Source of the DNA: Sagittula marina
GTDB taxonomy: Bacteria > Pseudomonadota > Alphaproteobacteria > Rhodobacterales > Rhodobacteraceae
Length of the DNA: 64,000 bases
NCBI RefSeq assembly: GCF_014196795.1
Contig: NZ_JACIEJ010000001.1
Coordinates: forward strand, 1-64,000
Direction of reading: 5' to 3'
Below the pieces are notes generated by a model. It was not told where the DNA came from and did no database searches. It was given only the letters and a program-made list of their open reading frames with translations. A program made the translations under genes and the position numbers. The stretch's first letter is position 1, and each line of letters opens with the position of its first letter. Shown here piece by piece: positions 12,414 to 21,104 of this stretch.

Positions 12414-13124
12414 TCACCCCATAGGTGCGCGCAATCCCGCGATCATCTCGGCGTTCATTTCAGTGCCATCGGACAATTGCACGATTATGACACCATCATC
12501 GTTTCGCACCTCATCAATGCGACTGTAGATTTCAGACATTGAGTTGGACAGCAAATTGCCTTCACTGAAACTTTCGATGTGGAAAGAGTAGATGTCTGCG
12601 GGCATTTGACTGCCGTCTTCAGCGTGTCCGCCCCAGACAATGCTCTCTTCCCCGACAGAAACCTCATAGCGCGCGACTTCGCTGCCTTCTGAGTTTCGCA
12701 CAACCATTTCAGCGGCGTCAGCACCCGCCGCGTATTCCGGTCGCACAGAGATTGCCTGACCGGAAAAAGAGACAGGGGCACGCACCAGCCCTTCCATTCC
12801 GATCCATCGGCTTGCATCACTCAATGCGCTCCCGCCCAAGGTGGAACTAAGCCCGCGCAGAAGGTCATTGGTCTGAACCTGCTGCTCAACCGAAGAAAAA
12901 GTCGCCAACTGCGTCGCATATTCGGTAGAATCCACGGGATTGAGCGGGTCTTGGTTCTGGACTTGAACCGTTAGCATCTTCAGAAATGTCTCGAAGTCGG
13001 AGCTGAGAACGGCCGCGTCTTCCTCGGTCTGTGAAGACGCGGCCTTGTCTGCCGTTTGCGCCTGCTTCACCGTCGTGGATGCAGCGCTTTTATAAAGAGG
13101 CGGGGGAGAAGTAAGTTCAACCAT
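12414..13124 (-). CDS. flgD: Flagellar hook assembly scaffold FlgD
   Basis: FlgD caps the growing hook and is needed to add FlgE subunits. The 236-residue protein has the conserved N-terminal region FETFLKMLTVQVQNQDPLNP followed by EYATQLATFSSVEQQ, then a beta-rich part with SDASRWIGMEG and a C-terminal IVQLSDG segment. It follows fliK with a 9-base gap on the leftward strand; the two form an operon that meets ubiB tail-to-tail. Confidence 0.95.
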   Translation of the reverse strand: MVELTSPPPLYKSAASTTVKQAQTADKAASSQTEEDAAVLSSDFETFLKMLTVQVQNQDPLNPVDSTEYATQLATFSSVEQQVQTNDLLRGLSSTLGGSALSDASRWIGMEGLVRAPVSFSGQAISVRPEYAAGADAAEMVVRNSEGSEVARYEVSVGEESIVWGGHAEDGSQMPADIYSFHIESFSEGNLLSNSMSEIYSRIDEVRNDDGVIIVQLSDGTEMNAEMIAGLRAPMG

Positions 13125-13133
13125 GTCTAGTCC

Positions 13134-14978
13134 TCAAATCCTGATATCCAAACCGTCCACCGGTTGGGTAGATATATTGGCCTTTTGGTTAAGTTCCGGT
13201 TCCTCGCGTGGGTCTTGGCGGATGCTTCGCGTGGATTCGTCGTCATCTGAGCCTGGGTCCTCACCAAATGAGAAGCCCGCCCCTTCGAAGCCCGCGTCGG
13301 ATAGGTTACGTGCCAATTCGTCCACGTTTCGGCGCATGAGATCGAGCGTTTCTTGTCGATCCGCCAGAATGGTAACTGTTAAGCCGTGCTCTCCAGAAAC
13401 GAGAAACATTCGTACGCGGCCAAGTTCTTCCGGTTGAAGCCTCAACTCCACGGTGCCGTCGGTTACTCGTGCAGCGCCCTCAGCTATTTGGCGCACAACA
13501 GCAGCAGCTTCTGAACGGTTAGGAGCGTTTTGAAGGATTCCGTGCGGCGCGGAGCTCGTCACTTGGCGACGTGTTGATGCGCCAAGCGACAGCTCCTCCA
13601 GAATGAGGTCGGCCTCCGCTTCAGCCTCGACGTCAATCTGACCCAAAGGGGCTCCTTTCGCTAGATTCTCTTGGGCTATAGGAGCCACCGACAGCCCTGA
13701 GGCCGTCACCCCAAGCGATGTGCTTGTCGGTTGTGGTGATACTGATGAAGCTGGACCTACAACTCTACTGCTCAAACTTTTTGATTCCAGCTCTCGCGCA
13801 GCTCTCCGAGATATAAATCTGGGAACCTCGTTTTTGCCGAAGGTTAACGACATTTCCTCCGCCTTTGACTGAGTCACGCCTTCCTTATGTGTTTCGCTGA
13901 TTGCGGATATACTCTGGTCACCCAAGCCTGACATAAAGTGAGTTGACTTGTGTCTATGTCCGGATGTTTCCTCTTTTTCGGCGGAGACCATTTTCACGTT
14001 CACTGAAAGCGTTGATGCGGTTTCTTCGGACGCGCCGCGAACAGACTTTCCCATTGCTGGATCCTGCCTTGAGGCAACCGACGCTATCGCGTGGGAAGCG
14101 GTATACTTCTCGTTGTCCGTCGGAAAGCTGAGACCCGAACCAGCCGGACCTTTTTGAGTGTCTGAACTTGGCGCGGCGCCGAGGCCTGAGGTAGAGAAAA
14201 TTGGAGGCCGGATAGAGCGGCGCTCCTTTCCAAATACGCCCGTAGCCCTCTGATCAGTGACAGAAGTTTCAGCCGATTTTGAAATGGCAACAACCGCTTC
14301 GTCTTTGACGTTATCCCGGCCGTGAAGGCCAGTTTTCTTCGGCTCCTCGATATTCGTGGCCGCCCGGTTAATACGCTCCGCACCTTCCAAAGCCAAACCA
14401 ATCGACTGCTTAACGTCTTTCGAAACCCAGCTTTTTTCCGCTTCCGACGTTTGGGCAGGTATATTATTCAAGGAGGTAACATCTTTTCTGCTCAAGATAT
14501 TATTTGCGCCAAGCAGCTCGTGATTGGTATTTCTTTCCTTTGGAGAGGTCGACTTGAAATCGCTGTCACTAGTAGACTTGCTCACATTTTCCAAAAATTG
14601 AAAGGAGTTTTTAAGATACTGCCTATCGGTTGAAGACTCAGGATCACCTTTCCATGAGACAAGGCTTGATTTATTTACATCCTTTAACGCCACATCCAAA
14701 ATCAGATCGGTCTCAGTTGGATAGTCCGAATCCAAATCCTCTGACGCGTCTACCTCATCAGCAATACCAAGGTCTCTTTTATCATTCGTTTCTTCCGCAA
14801 CCGCATTATCAGGCGGGGGGTCTCGTTCCAGCTCTGCCCCGGCATCTTTGGACTGATGAGATGGTACGTTAGTTTCCGCAAAAACGTCTGAGAAATCGTC
14901 GCCCTTCGCCGTGGGCTTTTCATGGGCCTCGACCATCTTCGGGGCCAGGCCCAACAGGCTTGTCAACTGGTTCAGCAT
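13134..14978 (-). CDS. fliK: Flagellar hook-length control protein FliK
   Basis: FliK measures hook length and switches export specificity through FlhB. The 614-residue protein has a long Ser/Thr/Glu-rich, low-complexity N-terminal and middle part and a conserved C-terminal domain (about 510-580) with ELRLQPEELGRVRMFL and a following helix LDLMRRNVDELARNLSDAGF, typical of the Flg_hook domain. The start at 14978 (MLNQLTSLLGL) is preferred because AGGAG sits five bases upstream; the frame runs to 15023. The middle part is richer in A/T than its neighbours. It is transcribed divergently from the rod-binding gene. Confidence 0.85.
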   Translation of the reverse strand: MLNQLTSLLGLAPKMVEAHEKPTAKGDDFSDVFAETNVPSHQSKDAGAELERDPPPDNAVAEETNDKRDLGIADEVDASEDLDSDYPTETDLILDVALKDVNKSSLVSWKGDPESSTDRQYLKNSFQFLENVSKSTSDSDFKSTSPKERNTNHELLGANNILSRKDVTSLNNIPAQTSEAEKSWVSKDVKQSIGLALEGAERINRAATNIEEPKKTGLHGRDNVKDEAVVAISKSAETSVTDQRATGVFGKERRSIRPPIFSTSGLGAAPSSDTQKGPAGSGLSFPTDNEKYTASHAIASVASRQDPAMGKSVRGASEETASTLSVNVKMVSAEKEETSGHRHKSTHFMSGLGDQSISAISETHKEGVTQSKAEEMSLTFGKNEVPRFISRRAARELESKSLSSRVVGPASSVSPQPTSTSLGVTASGLSVAPIAQENLAKGAPLGQIDVEAEAEADLILEELSLGASTRRQVTSSAPHGILQNAPNRSEAAAVVRQIAEGAARVTDGTVELRLQPEELGRVRMFLVSGEHGLTVTILADRQETLDLMRRNVDELARNLSDAGFEGAGFSFGEDPGSDDDESTRSIRQDPREEPELNQKANISTQPVDGLDIRI

Positions 14979-15025
14979 GTTCGCTCCTGGAATTCTTCCA
15001 CTTCTGGAATGTAATCCAAACATCC

Positions 15026-15040
15026 TTACCGGTTCTTTAC
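15026..15040. promoter_or_regulatory. CtrA-like half-site pair between fliK and the rod-binding gene
   Basis: The sequence TTAC-N7-TTAC lies in the divergent gap, matching six of eight bases of the CtrA consensus TTAA-N7-TTAA. CtrA controls flagellar genes in several alphaproteobacteria. The match is imperfect and the call rests mostly on position. Confidence 0.25.
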
Positions 15041-15090
15041 TGCATCTCCCTCAAAACGGTCCGAGATGAGTCGAATTGGAGAGAAACATC

Positions 15091-15360
15091 ATGGAACTGC
15101 CATCTGATTTCCTCGCAGCTACTGTACAGCGCGAGCAGAAAATGCGCGCGGCTGCAACCGAACTGGAAGCTAACTTTCTAGCAGAGATGCTAAAGGTCGC
15201 GGGTGTTGGAAAAACTCCCGAAGCAATGGGCGGGGGGGCTGGCGAGGATCAATTCGCTTCCTTCTTGCGGTTGGAACAGGCCCGACAAATGGCGGAGAGC
15301 GGCGGTATCGGTTTGGCAGAGTCTATTTATCATGCATTGAAGGAGCGGGCCGATGTCTGA
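15091..15360 (+). CDS. Rod-binding protein (FlgJ N-terminal/CheL type)
   Basis: The 89-residue protein matches the rod-binding part of FlgJ, without the muramidase domain, as in the alphaproteobacterial CheL proteins. It has the pattern ELEANFLAEMLKVAG followed by a Gly-rich loop (MGGGAGEDQFASFLRLEQARQ) and a final amphipathic helix GLAESIYHAL. It likely helps cap or assemble the rod in the periplasm. The ATG at 15091 has GGAGAG upstream and starts MELPSDFL. It overlaps the next gene by eight bases. Confidence 0.78.
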   Translation: MELPSDFLAATVQREQKMRAAATELEANFLAEMLKVAGVGKTPEAMGGGAGEDQFASFLRLEQARQMAESGGIGLAESIYHALKERADV

Positions 15361-15700
15361 ACCGACCACGACAGAACGACTGGAACGACTGCTGAAACAG
15401 GAGCGAGAGGCTTTGTTGAAAGGCGACTTCAACCGCATAGAGTCTCTGGTTGAGGAAAAGCAGGACCTCGTGAAGCAGTTGCGTGAACATGATGCCCGCA
15501 GGGAAACCTTGCTTCCTCTCAGAGCAGGCTTACGCCGGAATCAGGAATTATTTGATCAGGCTCTGGCGGGGATCCGCAATGTAGCTGCACGCCTTGGCGA
15601 TCTAAGCCGAGCACGAAAATCCACGCAAACCTATGATTCTCTCGGGCGAAAACAATCCATACAAGCCCCTGAAAAGCGCAAGCTGGAGCGCAAAGCATAA
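15353..15700 (+). CDS. FlgN-like flagellar export chaperone
   Basis: The 115-residue protein is largely helical and charged: RLERLLKQEREALLKGDF and the following IESLVEEKQDLVKQL are typical of FlgN, the chaperone for the hook-filament junction proteins FlgK and FlgL. FlgN proteins are poorly conserved, so the call uses length, helical pattern and position between rod-binding protein and flagellin genes. A basic C-terminal tail (KRKLERKA) is present. Confidence 0.6.
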   Translation: MSEPTTTERLERLLKQEREALLKGDFNRIESLVEEKQDLVKQLREHDARRETLLPLRAGLRRNQELFDQALAGIRNVAARLGDLSRARKSTQTYDSLGRKQSIQAPEKRKLERKA

Positions 15701-15902
15701 GGATTTAGGTCAAATCTGCGATACCAGAAAAGAGGTTTTTAGCGCTCCATTAGGATTCCGCAGGTTAGTTGGTCAGCGCACCTAAATTGGGTGGCGCAGG
15801 TCGAATAAAGCTTCGGGCTGTATACGTCAGAAAGACGTCAGAGATGCCGTTCGCGGCCAAAGCAACCGGCGCAAAGCGCCTTCTGAACAGCAAGGACAAA
15901 AC

Positions 15903-17180
15903 ATGTCTAGCATCCTGACGAACAACGGCGCCATGGTGGCACTGCAAACCCTGAAATCCATCAACTCTAAACTTGGTGAGACGCAGCAAGAAATCTCCAC
16001 CGGGAAGACTGTTGCTAATGCCAAAGATAATTCTGCCGTTTGGGCAATTTCGAAAGTCATGGAAGCTGATGTCAAGGGCTTCAAGGGAATTTCGGACAGC
16101 CTTAATCTTGGCCAGTCGACAGTTGCGGTCGCCCGCCAGGCGGCTGAGACTGTCTCTGATCTTCTGACCGACATCAAAGGCAAGATTGTATCCGCCCAAG
16201 AAGAAAACGTAGATCGAGAAAAAATTCAGACTGATATTTCCGCGCTGCGGGATCAGATTTCTGCAGTTGTCGGGGCGGCACAGTTCAACGGCCTAAACCT
16301 CCTGTCGAATGTTTCTCTGATCGCAGGTACCGGCGAAATCAGCATCCTGTCATCGCTTGACCGATCCGGAACCGGCGTGACCGCATCTGATATCAACGTT
16401 TCCAAGGAGGACCTCTCCTTTCAAGAACAGGTGATTGGGTCCACAGGTGTGGGAACATTGACCGACTACATAACGGGTACCGCAGGGAGTGTGACAGGTG
16501 CGTCCAGTGCTGCGGCTCGAACCATCACCTTCGAAGGTGGCGTGGTCGAGGCGGGAATTGGCTATCAAGTTACGTTGTCGGCACCCGCAGGGAACGCTAC
16601 GATTGGTGATGGCGGCGGTGATTTTACTCCAACTGCCGGGGTATACGAATACGTGGCTCGGGACGGTGATACCGCAAAAGACGTGGCAAACGCTCTTGCC
16701 CGGCTTATTAACACTGGCGATGCCAACACTGTGTCGGCCACCGTTGGCAGCGCCAATGCAACCGGCGACACCGGTCTCGTGCTCGAATTTGAAGACACGA
16801 CGGATGGGATCGACTTTGCATACGCGGCTTTTCAGGCCACCGGCGCAACAGTGGGAGGCGGACTCTGGCAACTCGCTGATGTGGATGTCACCACTCAGGT
16901 CGGGGCTGACAATGCACTCCAAGAGATCGAAGGTCTGATAAACACGGCCATCGACGCTGCGGCATCTTTTGGTTCTGCTCAGGGCCGGATTGAGACACAG
17001 CTCGACTTTGTATCAGGACTGACCGATGCCCTTAAATCCGGCATTGGAACTCTTGTTGATGCTGACATGGAAGAAGCCTCAGCCCGTCTTCAGGCTCTCC
17101 AAGTCCAGCAGCAGCTTGGTGTGCAGGCGCTGTCGATTGCGAACCAGGCGCCTCAGTCGCTCTTGTCGCTGTTCCAGTAA
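15903..17180 (+). CDS. fliC: Flagellin
   Basis: This is the filament subunit. The 425-residue protein has the conserved N-terminal D0/D1 helices (LTNNGAMVALQTLKSIN, then ISTGKTVANAKDNSAVWAI) and the matching C-terminal helices (RIETQLDFVSGLTDALKSG and ARLQALQVQQQLGVQALSIA), ending SLLSLFQ. The centre (about 150-340) is Gly/Thr/Ala-rich and variable, as expected for the surface-exposed part. A 202-base leader region lies upstream. It is followed by flaF and flbT, the usual alphaproteobacterial flagellin regulators. Confidence 0.96.
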   Translation: MSSILTNNGAMVALQTLKSINSKLGETQQEISTGKTVANAKDNSAVWAISKVMEADVKGFKGISDSLNLGQSTVAVARQAAETVSDLLTDIKGKIVSAQEENVDREKIQTDISALRDQISAVVGAAQFNGLNLLSNVSLIAGTGEISILSSLDRSGTGVTASDINVSKEDLSFQEQVIGSTGVGTLTDYITGTAGSVTGASSAAARTITFEGGVVEAGIGYQVTLSAPAGNATIGDGGGDFTPTAGVYEYVARDGDTAKDVANALARLINTGDANTVSATVGSANATGDTGLVLEFEDTTDGIDFAYAAFQATGATVGGGLWQLADVDVTTQVGADNALQEIEGLINTAIDAAASFGSAQGRIETQLDFVSGLTDALKSGIGTLVDADMEEASARLQALQVQQQLGVQALSIANQAPQSLLSLFQ

Positions 17181-17189
17181 ATTAGCCCG

Positions 17190-17216
17190 CCGGAGGCCGG
17201 ATAAGCTGGCCTTCGG
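17190..17216 (+). terminator. Stem-loop after flagellin
   Basis: CCGGAGGCC (17190-17198) can pair with GGCCTTCGG (17208-17216) in a nine-pair stem with one G-U, followed by TTTA. It lies 10 bases past the flagellin stop and before flaF. It may partly terminate or protect the abundant flagellin mRNA so that the downstream regulators are made at lower level. Confidence 0.45.
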
Positions 17217-17254
17217 TTTACACTCTTTGACCCTCTAAGCCAGAAGGTTCTCAA

Positions 17255-17632
17255 GTGAACGCCCAAACCCAAGCGCTGCGGGCCTATGCCCAGAATGCAC
17301 GGACCACTCAGACACCGCGCGGTACGGAGTATGAGCTAATTGCTCGTGTGACACATCGCATCAAGGCTGCCGCGGAAGCCGGCCCGATGCAGTACCCCAA
17401 GCTGGTCGAAGCCCTCTCAGACAATCAGAGGCTATGGACAGCCCTCGCTGTGGATGTGGCCGACGATCGCAATCAACTTCCACAGGAGCTTCGCGCGCGG
17501 ATCTTCTACCTTGCGGAGTTCGTCCAACTGCAAACTTCCAAAGTATTGACACGGAAAGGTCGGATTACTCCCCTGCTGGAAATCAACGCCGCTATCCTGA
17601 AAGGCTTGAGCGGACGGAGGACCAATCGATGA
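17255..17632 (+). CDS. flaF: Flagellar biosynthesis regulator FlaF
   Basis: FlaF is needed for flagellin secretion or translation in alphaproteobacteria, acting opposite FlbT. The 125-residue protein has the family pattern RAYAQNARTTQTPRGTEYEL near the start and SDNQRLWTALAVDVADDRNQLP in the middle. Translation appears to start at GTG 17255, preceded by AGAAGG. The stop codon overlaps the flbT start (ATGA), so the two are translationally coupled. Confidence 0.92.
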   Translation: MNAQTQALRAYAQNARTTQTPRGTEYELIARVTHRIKAAAEAGPMQYPKLVEALSDNQRLWTALAVDVADDRNQLPQELRARIFYLAEFVQLQTSKVLTRKGRITPLLEINAAILKGLSGRRTNR

Positions 17633-18033
17633 GCGGACTAGTATTAAAGCTCGGCCCTAGAGAACGCGTTCTCATAAACGGTGCCGTCATTGAAAATGGT
17701 GACAAGCGGAGCAGGCTTTCGATTGTGACACCTAATGCCAATGTTTTGCGGCTGCGGGATGCAATCCATCCGGACGAAGCCCGCACCCCTGTCCGCAGGC
17801 TTTGCTACACAGCTCAGCTGATACTAACGGGCGACGCGGAACCAGACGATGCCAGATCACAGATTCTTCCCCGGATTGAAGAACTCAGCCATATCCTGAT
17901 TGACCCAGACAGTCGCCGACTGCTGACGCAGGCCACGGACGCACTTCTTGGCGATCAATTCTATCAATGCCTCAAGGCACTAAGAGCTCTGATCCCACGT
18001 GAGGATCGGCTTTTGGCGGCAGGACACAAATAA
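17629..18033 (+). CDS. flbT: Flagellin mRNA repressor FlbT
   Basis: FlbT binds the 5' region of flagellin mRNA and limits its translation until the hook is complete, as shown in Caulobacter. The 134-residue protein begins MSGLVLKLGPRERVLINGAV and has the family segments NANVLRLRDAI and CYTAQLILTG. The ATG overlaps the flaF stop; its own stop overlaps the next start in TAATG. The longer frame upstream is inside flaF and was rejected. Confidence 0.92.
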   Translation: MSGLVLKLGPRERVLINGAVIENGDKRSRLSIVTPNANVLRLRDAIHPDEARTPVRRLCYTAQLILTGDAEPDDARSQILPRIEELSHILIDPDSRRLLTQATDALLGDQFYQCLKALRALIPREDRLLAAGHK

Positions 18034-19241
18034 TGCCCATTACACCGATGATCCCAGGCTCCGGTCTTATCGGCTGGCAGGTTTTGCAGAAGACTATGGA
18101 CAACCAGCGCTCGGCATTTAATGCCAGCGCTGATATGGCACGCGACACGGCCTATTTTCGTGAGAAAATTGGTTCAATTTCTTCAAGTGACGAGCTGATT
18201 GAAGATCGTACGCTGTTGCGTGTTGCTCTTTCAGCTTTCGGCTTGGGAGAAGAAGTCAACAGTACCTATCTGGTAAAGCGAGTTTTAGCCGAAGGGGCGA
18301 AGGACGACGATGCGTTGGCCAAAAAACTTAACGATAGTAGATACGTTGCTCTAGCTTCGGCCTTTAATTTTGAGGAAACGACCGAATTCCCATTTCAAAA
18401 AGATGGGTTTTCTGCGGACATAGTTGCGGCCTACGATGCAAAAATCCGCAGTGACCTTGAAACCTTGCTAGAGACTGAAGAGTACGTTAACAATCCGCTT
18501 GCAGCCGCCACACTTGAGGCTGCCGCCATTGAGGCGATGGAAACAACAAAGACTTATTTTGAGGAAAACATCGGGGCGATAACATCCGTCGATGATTTTC
18601 TGAACGATGATGATATATTAAAGGTCGCTTTATCTGCATTTGGCGTAGAGGATCGTACAAACTCCAAGAATTTGCTAAAACGCGTTCTTGAGGAAGGTGC
18701 AGATAATCCAGCTTCTTTGGCAAACATTTTAGGCGATCGCGGGCTGATAAAGTTGACCAAAGCCTTTGGTTTCGACACGGAACCTGTCACTTCTATTCAG
18801 AAAGAAGATTTCGCTGATACTATCATAGACAATTACGAATGGCAGCTGTTCGCAGAGGCCGTAGACAACGTGAATCCAGCTATTGGAACGGCGCTTAGCT
18901 TTCAGCGTGAAGCCCCAGCACTTGCTGGATTGGATGCTTCTGAAAATACAAAATGGTACAACGTCTTGGGAAACTCCATGATGCGCGATGTTTTTGAAAC
19001 AGCTCTGGGGTTGCCAAACGGCTTCAGCCAAATCGATATCGACAAACAAGTCGAGATGATGAAAGAAAAATCTAAGAGTAGGTTTGGAATAAACTCCTTT
19101 GAAGATATCAAAGATGAGGAAGTTCGCAATAAATTGATCTACAGTTACCTTCTGCAAACCGATATCTCGTCCAACGCAGGCTTTGGATCCAACCAGATTG
19201 CTCTGACGCTATTGTCTTCGATGGGCAATCGAAGCTTCTGA
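18033..19241 (+). CDS. DUF1217 flagellar-associated protein
   Basis: The 402-residue protein contains two copies of a segment like LLRVALSAFGLGEE / LVKRVLAEGA / ALASAFNF at about 60-120 and again at about 185-250 (ILKVALSAFGVEDR / LLKRVLEEGA / LTKAFGF). Repeats of this kind define DUF1217, a family found next to flagellar genes in Rhizobiales and Rhodobacterales; its function is not known to me. No signal peptide or membrane segment is seen. It ends the flagellin operon, coupled to flbT by a one-base overlap, so it is likely a filament or export factor. Confidence 0.75.
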   Translation: MPITPMIPGSGLIGWQVLQKTMDNQRSAFNASADMARDTAYFREKIGSISSSDELIEDRTLLRVALSAFGLGEEVNSTYLVKRVLAEGAKDDDALAKKLNDSRYVALASAFNFEETTEFPFQKDGFSADIVAAYDAKIRSDLETLLETEEYVNNPLAAATLEAAAIEAMETTKTYFEENIGAITSVDDFLNDDDILKVALSAFGVEDRTNSKNLLKRVLEEGADNPASLANILGDRGLIKLTKAFGFDTEPVTSIQKEDFADTIIDNYEWQLFAEAVDNVNPAIGTALSFQREAPALAGLDASENTKWYNVLGNSMMRDVFETALGLPNGFSQIDIDKQVEMMKEKSKSRFGINSFEDIKDEEVRNKLIYSYLLQTDISSNAGFGSNQIALTLLSSMGNRSF

Positions 19242-19259
19242 CGGCCCACCAAAATCGCA

Positions 19260-20630
19260 TCAGCGTGCTTGCACACGATTAGGTCTCGCGCGCGTTGGCT
19301 GCTGACGCCGAGTGGCACTGGCGCGACGAAGAAGAAGTTCCAGCCGCTGGAAGGCGTTTTCCGGCCCGCCCGGCGATGGCTCGGCAAGAAAAGCATCGAG
19401 TTCGCTCCATATGCGCATTGCTTGGTCCAGAACCGAATCTTCGCCTTCGCGATACAAGCCTGCTCTTATCATAGTCTCCGAGCGTGCGTAGGCGCCTAGA
19501 AGTCTTCGGACGTCCTGAATGAGCGCATTTTCACGTTCGTTTGCAGCCTCCGGCAGGCTTCGCGAGACAGAACGAAGCAAATCAATTGCAGGAAAACGAC
19601 CCCGTTCGGCGATTTGCCGATCCAGCACCACATGCCCGTCAAGAACCCCGCGCAGGATGTCTGCGATGGGCTCTTCCATGTCAGATCCGGCGACGAGCAC
19701 ACTGAACACAGCCGTAATATCCCCAGTCTCTGAGGTTCCGCTCCCGGCCCGCTCTGCCAGCCGCATAATTTGATGCGCCACGGAGGGAGGATGGCCGCGC
19801 AAAGCAGGTAACTCACCTGAAGCTATGGCAACTTCTCGATGCGCTTCGGCAAAGCGGGTGATGGAATCCGCAAGGTAGAGAACATGTTTACCTTGGTCTC
19901 GGAAATGCTCAGCAATGGTCATCGCGGCCAGGGGGCATCTCCGCCTTTCCAAGGGAGAACGATCCGAGGTTGCCGCAACCACAACGCTGCGCGCCATACC
20001 TTCCGGACCCAAGACCTGTGTTACAAAATCCAACACCTCTCGCCCGCGCTCCCCCACGAGCGCCAAGACAACCACGTCAGCTTCGACCCCCTGCGCCAAT
20101 TGCGCGAGCAGCCGGGACTTGCCAACGCCTGAACCCGCGAAAAGACCGATTCGCTGACCCTGAGCAATCGGCAGGAGAGTGTCGAACACCGCGAGACCTG
20201 TACCGAGGCGCGGACCTAGACGGCGACGTGCGGCCGCGGGTGGCGGGCTGGCTCGAAATGGGCGCTGTTTTTGACCCGGTCCCAACGGCGCACCATCCAA
20301 CGGGCGTCCATAGGCATCGATCACCCGACCGATCCAACTGTCACAAGGCGCCAAGGTCGGCGGTCCCAATAAAGCCACACGATCTCCGCGGGATACACCT
20401 TCTGCCACCTCGTCAGGCAGCATAGCTACCAGATCATCGCGAATCCGCAGAACTTCCCCACCCAGGACATTTGGCCCGTGGAGTAGCCGCAAGCGGTCTC
20501 CGATGCAGGCGACTTCTGCCAGCCCGCGCACCCAGATGGTCGTACCATCCACCGACTGCACCCTCCCGACGGCGCGTACGGGATGCATCTGCGCAATCCG
20601 CGCTCTCAAGCCTGTGATCTCTTCTTCCAT
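19260..20630 (-). CDS. fliI: Flagellar export ATPase FliI
   Basis: FliI is the cytoplasmic ATPase of the flagellar type III export apparatus. The 456-residue protein has the Walker A loop GLFAGSGVGKSRLL, the ALVGERGREVLDF segment, Walker B YLADSITRFAEAHREVA, and HVVLDRQIAERGRFPAIDLL, all typical of F1-beta-like export ATPases. The start at 20630 has GGAG six bases upstream; the frame extends to 20642. It stands alone leftward between two rightward flagellar operons, and its usual partner FliH is not in the window. Confidence 0.95.
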   Translation of the reverse strand: MEEEITGLRARIAQMHPVRAVGRVQSVDGTTIWVRGLAEVACIGDRLRLLHGPNVLGGEVLRIRDDLVAMLPDEVAEGVSRGDRVALLGPPTLAPCDSWIGRVIDAYGRPLDGAPLGPGQKQRPFRASPPPAAARRRLGPRLGTGLAVFDTLLPIAQGQRIGLFAGSGVGKSRLLAQLAQGVEADVVVLALVGERGREVLDFVTQVLGPEGMARSVVVAATSDRSPLERRRCPLAAMTIAEHFRDQGKHVLYLADSITRFAEAHREVAIASGELPALRGHPPSVAHQIMRLAERAGSGTSETGDITAVFSVLVAGSDMEEPIADILRGVLDGHVVLDRQIAERGRFPAIDLLRSVSRSLPEAANERENALIQDVRRLLGAYARSETMIRAGLYREGEDSVLDQAMRIWSELDAFLAEPSPGGPENAFQRLELLLRRASATRRQQPTRARPNRVQAR

Positions 20631-20677
20631 CGTACGCTCCATTCAGTGTCCGCAAACCGTTTCTAAAGGAATCACAG

Positions 20678-20692
20678 TTAAGCCTTGATTGA
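20678..20692. promoter_or_regulatory. CtrA-like half-site pair between fliI and flgB
   Basis: TTAA-N7-TTGA lies in the 84-base divergent gap, seven of eight bases matching TTAA-N7-TTAA. Its position would allow control of both fliI and the flgB operon. This is inference from motif and location. Confidence 0.35.
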
Positions 20693-20714
20693 AGCAATCG
20701 AGGGAGAAGCCCCG

Positions 20715-21092
20715 ATGTTCCAAAACCTGGACGTCTTCAGAACGGCGATGGCGATGGCGCGACACGCTGGCCTGCAACAGGCCATGAGCGCGCAGAATAT
20801 CGCAAATGCGGATACACCCGGTTACCGTGCCAAAGCGGTGCCGGAATTCAGTTCGACCCTGCGAGAGTCGATGATGGGCCAACGCGCCACCCGGGCCAGT
20901 CACCTGAACGGGACCACCGGACGCGACGTGGACGTCACGAGACGCGATGCTGAGGTCGACCCCAACGGGAACACCGTCTCTCTTGAAGAAGAGATGGTCT
21001 TTGCCGTGGGCGCAAAGCGGCAACATGACCGTGCCTTGGCCATCTATCGCAACAATCTCAGCATTCTTCGTGCCAGCCTTGGCCGCAGATAA
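20715..21092 (+). CDS. flgB: Flagellar proximal rod protein FlgB
   Basis: FlgB is a rod subunit closest to the MS ring. The 125-residue protein has the conserved rod signature SAQNIANADTPGYRA near residue 30 and a C-terminal helix RAIYRNNLSILRASLG-like end. AGGGAGAAG precedes the ATG at 20715; an upstream in-frame start at 20685 lacks homology. It leads the nine-gene rightward operon through fliL. Confidence 0.95.
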   Translation: MFQNLDVFRTAMAMARHAGLQQAMSAQNIANADTPGYRAKAVPEFSSTLRESMMGQRATRASHLNGTTGRDVDVTRRDAEVDPNGNTVSLEEEMVFAVGAKRQHDRALAIYRNNLSILRASLGRR

Positions 21093-21104
21093 AGGAGCAC
21101 CGTC

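Noticed and set aside
15701-15902. Sigma-54 promoter in front of flagellin (TGGCGC sequence)
   Set aside because: A TGGCGC-like element is present but the matching -12 TTGC element is missing at the required distance.
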